From Sedimenticola sp. (lineage in GTDB: Bacteria > Pseudomonadota > Gammaproteobacteria > Chromatiales > Chromatiaceae): a stretch of DNA of 7,737 bases. Below are positions 1 through 4,613 of the stretch, in pieces. A program made the position numbers and the translations under genes. The notes under the pieces were generated by a model, which did no database searches, was not told the DNA's origin, and worked only from the letters and a program-made list of their open reading frames with translations. The stretch is from contig JAPHUG010000014.1 in the NCBI GenBank assembly GCA_026197195.1, positions 1 through 7,737 of the forward strand, in the 5' to 3' direction. How positions within the stretch are numbered: the stretch's first letter is position 1; each line of letters starts with the position of its first letter.

Positions 1-1
1 C

Positions 2-82
2 GGACTGACGGGTGATGTGGCCGGAACACTCTGTGAACTTATTGAGACCACGGCATTAATCGTCGCAGCTATTGTCCTATGA
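2..82 (+). CDS. cobS: CobS C-terminal fragment (adenosylcobinamide-GDP ribazoletransferase), 5' end outside window
   Basis: The second forward frame is open from the window edge to a TGA at 80-82 and encodes 26 residues beginning GLTGDVAGTLCELIETTAL and ending in a hydrophobic tail. G-x-TGD-x-xG followed by a final membrane helix is how CobS (CobV) proteins normally end. The family is an integral membrane enzyme that joins adenosylcobinamide-GDP to alpha-ribazole (or its phosphate) in the last assembly steps of cobalamin. The stop overlaps the next start as ATGA, the arrangement of translationally coupled operon genes, and the neighbours cbiB and cobC belong to the same pathway. Only the tail is visible, so the call rests on this motif plus context; the active-site part cannot be checked. 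Confidence 0.8.
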   Translation, partial: GLTGDVAGTLCELIETTALIVAAIVL

Positions 83-981
83 GTGTCGTTATGCTGCTTG
101 GTGCTGTGCTGTTAGATCAGTTACTGGGAGAGCCAAAACGGTGGCATCCGTTGGTAGGGTTTGGCGTGTTGGCTGATCACCTGGAAACATCACTTAACGG
201 CAACGGGCAGTCTTTCAATCGCATGAAAGGGGTAGTGGCCGTCTTTCTGCTTCTCCTCCCGGTGATCATTATTGCTGTTGCATTACAGAATCTGTTTGGG
301 CTGATTATTGATCTTCTTGTGATCTATCTTGCATTGGGTGCCAAGAGCTTGGCCCAGCATGCTCAGCGTGTAGGTGGGGCTTTGCAACTCTGTGACATCG
401 ATCGTTCAAGATTAGCTGTTAGCCGAATTGTCAGCCGCGATTGTGAATCCATGTCTCCTCAACAAGTAGCAGCAGCAACCATTGAATCGGTGCTGGAGAA
501 CGGGGCTGATGCAATCTTTGGTGTGCTGTTCTGGTATCTGGTGGCCGGTCTACCGGGCGTCGTAGCCTATCGCCTGGTCAATACCCTGGATGCCATGTGG
601 GGTTATCGAACCCGTCGGTTTCAGCGGTTTGGTTGGTTTTCAGCCCGACTTGATGACCTGATGAACTGGGTCCCGGCTCGATTAACGGCGATCAGCTATG
701 CCCTGGCGGGAGAGTGGCGAAACGGCGTGTTCTGCTGGAGAAATCAAGCTCATCTTCTGGATAGTCCTAATGGCGGCGTAGTGATGAGTTGTGGTGCCGG
801 TTCATTGGGGCTAATGCTGGGCGGGCCCTGTTCCTATCACGGAGAAGTTAAACCAAAAACCGTATTTGGCATTGGGTTAACCCCCGGTACGGGTGATATT
901 TATCGTGCGATTGATCTTGTCCATCGAAGCCTATTCATCTGGTTGCTGATAATTATTATTGGTGGGTTTGCCTTTGCTTGA
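79..981 (+). CDS. cbiB: Adenosylcobinamide-phosphate synthase CbiB/CobD
   Basis: This 300-residue protein is full length for the CbiB/CobD family. These are inner-membrane enzymes that amidate adenosylcobyric acid with (R)-1-amino-2-propanol O-phosphate (or the free aminopropanol) to give adenosylcobinamide (phosphate). Family signatures seen include LLDQLLGEPKRWHPLVGFG near residues 11-29, SRDCESMS at 119-126, the ATIESVLENGADAIFG stretch at 133-148, LVNTLDAMWGYRT at 166-178 and SPNGG at 229-233. Hydrophobic segments lie near 51-86, 145-165 and 283-300. The ATG overlaps the cobS stop (ATGA) and has no clear Shine-Dalgarno sequence, which fits translational coupling. The 3' end overlaps cobC, whose product makes the aminopropanol-phosphate substrate, so consecutive enzymes are encoded side by side. 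In Pseudomonas-type nomenclature the gene is cobD; that symbol means the threonine-phosphate decarboxylase in Salmonella, so cbiB avoids confusion. Confidence 0.95.
   Translation: MSVVMLLGAVLLDQLLGEPKRWHPLVGFGVLADHLETSLNGNGQSFNRMKGVVAVFLLLLPVIIIAVALQNLFGLIIDLLVIYLALGAKSLAQHAQRVGGALQLCDIDRSRLAVSRIVSRDCESMSPQQVAAATIESVLENGADAIFGVLFWYLVAGLPGVVAYRLVNTLDAMWGYRTRRFQRFGWFSARLDDLMNWVPARLTAISYALAGEWRNGVFCWRNQAHLLDSPNGGVVMSCGAGSLGLMLGGPCSYHGEVKPKTVFGIGLTPGTGDIYRAIDLVHRSLFIWLLIIIIGGFAFA
961..966 (+). promoter_or_regulatory. Probable ribosome binding site deciding the cobC start
   Basis: GGTGGG lies 7 bases before the TTG at 974, inside the end of cbiB. It is the only purine-rich element near the candidate starts TTG 959, GTG 962, TTG 968 and TTG 974. 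Starting at 974 gives a protein beginning MLEHGGRLR, which matches how Pseudomonas-type CobC proteins begin (from knowledge of the family). The match to a Shine-Dalgarno sequence is modest. Confidence 0.45.
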
Positions 982-1963
982 ACATGGCGGAAGACTCCGG
1001 GCTGTGGCTAGGGAGCAGGGCATACCCTTGGCTGATTGGCTCGATCTATCTACCGGGATTAATCCCATCAGTTGGACGCCGCCCAGCGTGCCGGTTTCAA
1101 TCTGGCAACGATTGCCTGAAGATGAGGATGGACTGGAAGAAGCGGCAAGCAGTTATTATGGTTGCGGCAACCTGTTGCCGGTTCCCGGTTCTCAGTCAGC
1201 CATACAGGCACTTCCTCAACTTCGTCCCCGGTCTGTTGTGGGGATCATTAACCCGATCTATCAGGAACACCCACAGGCCTGGATGAATCATGGTCATGAG
1301 GTCTTGTCGTTTCCTGTCAGTCAGGTTGATGATTACCTGAGACAACTCGATGTGCTTGTCCTCTGTAATCCGAACAATCCTGATGGTCGTTTCATCACCA
1401 AAACTACCCTTCTAGGATGGGCCAACAGCCTGTCAGAAAAGGGTGGGTGGTTGATAGTGGATGAGGCCTTTATGGATACGTTACCCGATGCGGCTTCGGT
1501 TTTGGATAAAGCAGTTTACCCTGGGCTTATCGTTCTAAGATCTCTCGGAAAATTCTTTGGCTTGGCCGGGGCAAGAGTAGGGTTTGTGATGGCGGAAGAA
1601 ACCTTGTTAATCAGGTTAAAGGCTTTAATCGGCCCCTGGTCCGTCGCCGGGCCGTCACGATGGATAGCCTGCCAGGCGCTGGCAGACAAGTCGTGGCAAA
1701 AGGAAATGAAAGTGACACTTGCCAGACAGGCTGCCAGATTAGAACAGTTACTGACTCGTGCGGGTTTTTCTGGTCACGGGAACACGGGGCTTTTTTATTA
1801 TATTGAATCCCCGGATGCGGAGTTCATCTATCGTGGCTTTTTAAAAAGCGCCATTCTAGTTCGCCACTTCCCAGCACTTGGCGCCATAAGATTTGGTCTG
1901 CCTGGTCCAGAGGAAGATTGGACTCGTTTTGAAAAGGCACTTAACAACTTGGAAATCCGTTGA
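974..1963 (+). CDS. cobC: L-threonine-O-3-phosphate decarboxylase CobC, PLP-dependent
   Basis: This is a fold-type I (aspartate aminotransferase-like) PLP enzyme of 329 residues, the usual CobC length. The family decarboxylates L-threonine O-3-phosphate to (R)-1-amino-2-propanol O-phosphate, the side chain that CbiB attaches to cobyric acid. Visible marks, numbered from TTG 974: EHGGRLR at 3-9, LDLSTGINP at 23-31, CNPNNPDGR at 131-139, the cofactor-binding Asp in VDEAF (D163), the Schiff-base lysine in RSLGKFFGLAGARVG (K193) and the late substrate-binding arginine in IRFGLP (R306). The frame stays open upstream to TTG 959, which would add five residues and widen the overlap with cbiB from 8 to 23 bases. 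I prefer 974 because the resulting N-terminus fits the family and GGTGGG precedes it. It is the last gene of this operon in the window. In Salmonella the equivalent is called cobD, and Salmonella CobC is an unrelated phosphatase. Confidence 0.93.
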   Translation: MLEHGGRLRAVAREQGIPLADWLDLSTGINPISWTPPSVPVSIWQRLPEDEDGLEEAASSYYGCGNLLPVPGSQSAIQALPQLRPRSVVGIINPIYQEHPQAWMNHGHEVLSFPVSQVDDYLRQLDVLVLCNPNNPDGRFITKTTLLGWANSLSEKGGWLIVDEAFMDTLPDAASVLDKAVYPGLIVLRSLGKFFGLAGARVGFVMAEETLLIRLKALIGPWSVAGPSRWIACQALADKSWQKEMKVTLARQAARLEQLLTRAGFSGHGNTGLFYYIESPDAEFIYRGFLKSAILVRHFPALGAIRFGLPGPEEDWTRFEKALNNLEIR

Positions 1964-2031
1964 TAACGAAGGGATTTCTGTCGAGTTTCTTTACATGAGA
2001 TTTTTACCTCTTTTTTATTACGCTTAAAAAA

Positions 2032-2049
2032 CAGCAAGATATCTTGCTG
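2032..2049. repeat. Perfect 18-bp palindrome abutting the sigma-54 -24 element
   Basis: CAGCAAGATATCTTGCTG is a perfect inverted repeat, able to form a 7-bp stem with an ATAT loop. Its right end includes the first G of the -24 GG pair. On the plus strand it is preceded by AAAAAA (2026-2031). Read on the minus strand it is therefore a short stem followed by TTTTTT, the form of a weak terminator for leftward transcription. It could instead be a dimeric-protein operator covering the promoter. The sequence does not decide between these. Confidence 0.6.
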
Positions 2050-2063
2050 GCTTGAATATTGCT
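2047..2063 (+). promoter_or_regulatory. Sigma-54 (RpoN) -24/-12 promoter
   Basis: CTGGCTTGAATATTGCT matches the consensus YTGGCACGrNNNTTGCW at every specified position except two (A to T and C to T in CAC). It has GG at 2049-2050 and GC at 2061-2062 separated by the required 10 bases. Transcription would start near 2074 and leave a leader of about 200 bases before the ATG at 2278. A sigma-54 promoter needs an AAA+ activator, and one (PrsR) is encoded about 2.3 kb away on the opposite strand. That PrsR acts here is inference; no experimentally known binding site is claimed. Confidence 0.75.
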
Positions 2064-2119
2064 TATTTCATAGCAACAGGCGACGATCAAATAGAATAAT
2101 AATTATTTCTTCGCGTGTA

Positions 2120-2151
2120 GGATTATTCCTATATAGATGTAGGAATGATCT
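2120..2151 (+). repeat. Inverted repeat / hairpin in the predicted leader
   Basis: The arms GATTATTCCTA (2121-2131) and TAGGAATGATC (2140-2150) pair over 11 positions with one G-U wobble, plus an outer G-U pair, around an 8-base loop (TATAGATG). No T-run follows, so it is not a conventional terminator. It lies about 46 bases downstream of the predicted sigma-54 start, so in RNA it would form a 5' leader hairpin. A DNA-binding site is the alternative. Confidence 0.5.
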
Positions 2152-2162
2152 ATTGATTAAGT

Positions 2163-2175
2163 GGGTTTTAAACCC
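2163..2175. repeat. Short inverted repeat GGGTTT-T-AAACCC
   Basis: GGGTTTTAAACCC has two 6-base arms around a single central base. It is too tight to fold as a stable RNA stem over its full length and better resembles a protein-binding half-site pair, if it is functional at all. It lies in the predicted leader of the small membrane protein gene. Confidence 0.35.
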
Positions 2176-2234
2176 TGATTGACAAAAAGAGCGAAGTAAC
2201 TGAGTGAATATTATCCCTGCTACTGGTTGTTGGG

Positions 2235-2252
2235 TATTAAAATCTTTTAATA
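2235..2252. repeat. AT-rich inverted repeat shortly before the small membrane protein gene
   Basis: TATTAAAATCTTTTAATA consists of 8-base arms TATTAAAA and TTTTAATA around TC. It ends 15 bases before the GGAG ribosome site at 2268. Its position would suit an operator or a leader structure. AT-only palindromes also arise easily by chance in DNA of this composition, so the functional claim is weak. Confidence 0.35.
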
Positions 2253-2267
2253 TCAGAGTAGATGGTT

Positions 2268-2271
2268 GGAG
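2268..2271 (+). promoter_or_regulatory. Ribosome binding site that fixes the start at 2278
   Basis: GGAG sits 6 bases before the ATG at 2278. The frame is also open to a TTG at 2266, but that codon has no Shine-Dalgarno sequence of its own and overlaps this site, so ATG 2278 is the better start. Confidence 0.7.
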
Positions 2272-2277
2272 TCAGGC

Positions 2278-2709
2278 ATGAGAGTCGCAGTATTCTTTGT
2301 CGCATTTGGGTTTCTCTTTGCGTTCGTAATACCCCAAATGCTCTCTACTTTTCTTACTGAAGATAAGGATCAGGTTACTTGGCAATTGATGCAGGGGGCG
2401 GATCCGACCGAGCTATTGGAAGAGACCGCATCTGGCGTTTCAGCTCCACAGTGTGGGCTTGAAGGTTATCACTACTTACTGACAGAAAAGGGTGCGCCTT
2501 ATGTTAAAAGCGATAAAAGTCAGTATATTGTAGCGCTAATTGATGATAAACCGGTTTTCTATAAACTAAGAGAAAGCGGGCAGGTTGCTGAAAAGCACAA
2601 GGGCACCCTGGATGAGGTGGTCAATGGCCAGGAGCTAGAGACGCTTCTGCTTGATTGTACTCAGGGGGATGCAAAGCCGAGTCGCTCAACTTTATCCCTC
2701 CTTGAGTAG
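2278..2709 (+). CDS. Unrecognised small membrane-anchored or exported protein
   Basis: I do not recognise this 143-residue protein. After MRV it has a strongly hydrophobic stretch at about residues 3-20 (AVFFVAFGFLFAFVIPQ), which would be a signal anchor or an uncleaved or poorly defined signal peptide. A mixed, fairly acidic soluble part of about 120 residues follows. The soluble part has only two cysteines (C59 in APQCGLEGY and C127 in LLLDCTQGD); if it is periplasmic they could form one disulfide. It has no PEP-CTERM sorting signal, since the C-terminus is polar with no Pro-Glu-Pro plus membrane helix, and no catalytic motif I can name. The start is ATG 2278 with GGAG upstream. It stands alone between two 300-base gaps and is preceded by a sigma-54 promoter match, so it may be controlled by the neighbouring PrsK/PrsR pair and serve at the envelope in exopolysaccharide or PEP-CTERM function. 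That role is inference from position. Confidence 0.75.
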   Translation: MRVAVFFVAFGFLFAFVIPQMLSTFLTEDKDQVTWQLMQGADPTELLEETASGVSAPQCGLEGYHYLLTEKGAPYVKSDKSQYIVALIDDKPVFYKLRESGQVAEKHKGTLDEVVNGQELETLLLDCTQGDAKPSRSTLSLLE

Positions 2710-2851
2710 TGCCTGATTAAGCCTGCACTCCCAAACAAAAAATCGTTCCATTCATTTTGATCTCAATTATGTGCGCCATAGGGACTTGCGTGCGTCCATA
2801 TCTTTTATTTCCTCGGGAAATCTTTACAGGGTGATTCCCAGGCTAGGCATC

Positions 2852-2868
2852 TACCGCTCCTAGCGGTA
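2852..2868. repeat. Inverted repeat TACCGCT/AGCGGTA, with half-site repeated at 2909
   Basis: TACCGCT (2852-2858) and AGCGGTA (2862-2868) are perfect 7-base arms around CCT. The overlapping octamer CTAGCGGT (2860-2867) recurs 49 bases downstream at 2909-2916. A palindrome plus a spaced half-site is the pattern of a regulator-binding cluster, but no regulator is identified and no T-run supports a terminator. Confidence 0.4.
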
Positions 2869-3006
2869 CTATATAAAAAAGCTAAAGATATTGTTCATAA
2901 GGCCGATGCTAGCGGTTAACTTTTAATAATAACGTTTTCCCGAAGCTTTGCTGAAACAATAGTCTCATATGATTAGGTGTACTCAAGCATGGATAGGTAG
3001 GGGTGG

Positions 3007-3013
3007 AAGGGAG
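3007..3013 (+). promoter_or_regulatory. Ribosome binding site of the sugar transferase gene
   Basis: AAGGGAG, with its GGAG ending 5 bases before the ATG at 3019, is a strong Shine-Dalgarno sequence. It matters because it supports the long form of the protein over an internal start at 3133, which lacks such a site. Confidence 0.75.
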
Positions 3014-3018
3014 AAGAT

Positions 3019-4572
3019 ATGAGCGCTCATGGTAGTCCACATATATCGCTGGTCAGTTTTCAAGGTGAAAAGAAGGGGGACTCCCCATCGGTTGGGTCGT
3101 CTGACTCCAATGTCGAGTCAGTTCACGAAAATATGAGTGTCTTTTCTCGATTTCACTCTTTAAGAGGCAAGGTAAGGCTCTTTGGTCATTTCTTTCATGC
3201 CCAGTTTTTGCTCCTTGCCTGTGTAGAGCTATTCTCATTTATCTGTGCCTACATCTATGTGCTGCCTCTGCTAATTCCTACAGTGACAGAGTTAAAACCT
3301 GACTCTACACTATTTTACTCATGGTCCGGGGGTGCATTTGCCGGCTTGGTGATGGTACTCGCTATAGCTTCCATGGGCTTGTATGACACGCGCCAGCGTG
3401 AAGGTATGAAAGGTGCCTTGATTAGATTGGCGGTGGCATTCCTATCGGCCTTTGCCGTCTTGGCTACAACTAACTCGTTCATACCGGTGATTGCGAAAGA
3501 AACCACGCATATAGCCCAGTTTGTCTTGATCGCCTTTTCCTACTCCATTTTATTGAGAATTTACTTCTATAAATTTGTGGACGGTAATGTCTTGCAGCGA
3601 CGGGTATTGGTTATCGGAGCAGGCAAACGGGCCGCCTCTATCGATAAAATTCGACGGAAGACGGATCAGCGGGGCTTTGATCTGGTTGGTTTTGTCAGAA
3701 CCACAAGTGAAGAGACAGTTCAGGTGCGCAAGCAGAAAGTAGTCAATGCTGACGATGATATTCGTACCTACGCACTCCAAAATCAGATAGATGAGATTGT
3801 TATTGCCCCTGATGACAGGAGAAGAAAACTACCCCTTGACGGCCTGATTGATTGCAGAATGAGTGGTATTACTATTACAGATCTTCTGGATTTCTTTGAG
3901 CGAGAGACCGAAAAGATACGTTTGGATCTCATCCAGCCCAGTTGGCTGATCTATGCCGATGGTTTCAAGAGGAATTTTTTGCGGTCTTTCTCCAAACGCT
4001 CTTTTGATCTTTTGATCAGTTCCGCACTGTTAATTGTATGCTCGCCTTTTATGGCGATGACGGCACTTGCTATTTTACTGGAGAGCAAGGGGCGCGGGCC
4101 TATCCTGTATAGCCAATCTCGGGTAGGTCAAAATGGCAAGTGTTTTAATCTCTACAAGTTTAGAAGTATGCGCACCGACGCTGAGCAGGATGGTGTGGCT
4201 AGATGGGCCAAGGAGAATGATTCTCGTGTAACACGCGTAGGCTCTTTCATTCGTAAGTATCGATTTGATGAGCTACCCCAGTTATGGAATATATTTGTTA
4301 ATGACATGAGTCTTGTTGGCCCAAGACCTGAACGCCCTGAGTTTGTTGAACAGTTATGCAAGATCAATGCACTTTACAAAGAGCGGCACAGGGTTACACC
4401 TGGTCTGGCGGGATGGGCGCAGGTTTGTTACCCCTATGGCGCCTCGAAGAAGGATTCCATGGAAAAGTTGCAGTATGACCTCTACTACGTAAAGAACCAT
4501 GGTCTGCTCTTTGATTTCTACATCCTTGTGCAGACAGTGGAGATCATCTTCTTCAAAAAGGGTGTTAGATAG
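3019..4572 (+). CDS. XrtA/PEP-CTERM-associated polyprenyl-phosphate sugar-1-phosphate transferase
   Basis: This 517-residue inner-membrane protein has the polyisoprenyl-phosphate hexose-1-phosphate transferase (PHPT, WcaJ/EpsB-like) architecture. Four hydrophobic segments lie at about 62-90, 103-122, 132-155 and 163-183, followed by a CoA-binding-like Rossmann region starting VLVIGAGKR (196-204). A further hydrophobic segment (328-354) leads into the catalytic domain. That domain shows KRSFDL (326-331), SRVGQNG (367-373), FRSMR (381-385), the Asp-Glu pair in RFDELPQLWN (D417, E418), GPRPERP (434-440), TPGLAGWAQV (460-469) and KLQYDLYYVKN (483-493). The family moves a sugar-1-phosphate from a nucleotide sugar to undecaprenyl phosphate, starting the exopolysaccharide unit. 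The QPSWLIYADGF segment (306-316) and QYDLYYVKN to VEII-FFKKG ending resemble the subfamily accompanying XrtA/PEP-CTERM systems, and convergent prsR/prsK agree. Oddly, about 50 polar residues precede KVRLFGHFF (51-59), where I recall relatives beginning. The donor sugar cannot be read from sequence. Confidence 0.92.
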   Translation: MSAHGSPHISLVSFQGEKKGDSPSVGSSDSNVESVHENMSVFSRFHSLRGKVRLFGHFFHAQFLLLACVELFSFICAYIYVLPLLIPTVTELKPDSTLFYSWSGGAFAGLVMVLAIASMGLYDTRQREGMKGALIRLAVAFLSAFAVLATTNSFIPVIAKETTHIAQFVLIAFSYSILLRIYFYKFVDGNVLQRRVLVIGAGKRAASIDKIRRKTDQRGFDLVGFVRTTSEETVQVRKQKVVNADDDIRTYALQNQIDEIVIAPDDRRRKLPLDGLIDCRMSGITITDLLDFFERETEKIRLDLIQPSWLIYADGFKRNFLRSFSKRSFDLLISSALLIVCSPFMAMTALAILLESKGRGPILYSQSRVGQNGKCFNLYKFRSMRTDAEQDGVARWAKENDSRVTRVGSFIRKYRFDELPQLWNIFVNDMSLVGPRPERPEFVEQLCKINALYKERHRVTPGLAGWAQVCYPYGASKKDSMEKLQYDLYYVKNHGLLFDFYILVQTVEIIFFKKGVR

Positions 4573-4613
4573 GCCACTGCCTGTTTCCCTGTTTAAATAT
4601 GCAACGGGTTGTT
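4573..4613. other. 41-base spacer between convergent genes
   Basis: This short spacer separates the stops of the sugar transferase (plus) and prsR (minus). It contains a tandem 7-mer (CCTGTTT at 4580-4586 and 4588-4594). I see no hairpin with a T-run on either strand, so termination here is either factor-dependent or occurs inside the opposing genes. Confidence 0.6.

Larger units (their letters stand above)
1964..2277 (+). other. Intergenic region with sigma-54 promoter and several palindromes
   Basis: This AT-rich gap lies between the cob operon and the small membrane protein gene. It holds a sigma-54 promoter match (2047-2063), a perfect palindrome touching it (2032-2049), an AT-only palindrome (AATAATTATT at 2098-2107), a longer hairpin (2120-2151), a small inverted repeat (2163-2175), an AT-rich inverted repeat (2235-2252) and a ribosome binding site (2268-2271). 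No coding region with a plausible ribosome site was found on either strand. No conventional rho-independent terminator with a T-run follows cobC on the plus strand. Confidence 0.8.
2710..3018 (+). other. Intergenic region before the sugar transferase gene
   Basis: This 309-base AT-rich gap has no gene I can support. It holds a weak inverted repeat just after the preceding stop (AGTGC 2708-2712 with GCACT 2725-2729, no T-run), an inverted repeat at 2852-2868 and a second copy of CTAGCGGT at 2909-2916. I checked each GG for a GC pair 10 bases downstream. The only hit (2830-2843) lacks the rest of the sigma-54 consensus. No sigma-70 promoter with acceptable boxes and spacing was found, so how the sugar transferase is transcribed is not visible. 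Confidence 0.7.

Noticed and set aside
978..1286. 102-codon open frame on the plus strand within cobC
   Set aside because: It is out of frame with an intact, motif-rich cobC and shows no family features; it is a shadow frame.
2179..2216. TTGACA (2179-2184) as a sigma-70 -35 box with the TATTAT-like sequence downstream
   Set aside because: The nearest acceptable -10 hexamer is about 24 bases away, well beyond the 16-18 allowed.
2708..2729. AGTGC/GCACT inverted repeat after the small membrane protein gene as a terminator
   Set aside because: The stem is only 5 bp, the loop is 12 bases, and A-rich rather than T-rich sequence follows.
1988..2829. TCTTTACA shared by both intergenic regions (1988-1995 and 2821-2828) as a common operator
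   Set aside because: One shared octamer between two AT-rich 300-base regions is expected about once by chance, and no symmetry supports it.
2769..2834. 21-codon open frame in the second intergenic gap
   Set aside because: No ribosome site, no recognisable peptide, and a length expected by chance.
2830..2843. GG-N10-GC spacing before the sugar transferase, possible second sigma-54 promoter
   Set aside because: Apart from the two dinucleotides, almost no position agrees with TGGCAC or TTGC, so it is no better than chance.
2969..3022. 17-codon open frame whose stop overlaps the sugar transferase start (ATGA), possible leader peptide
   Set aside because: It has no ribosome binding site, and its sequence is largely the translated purine-rich ribosome site region of the next gene.
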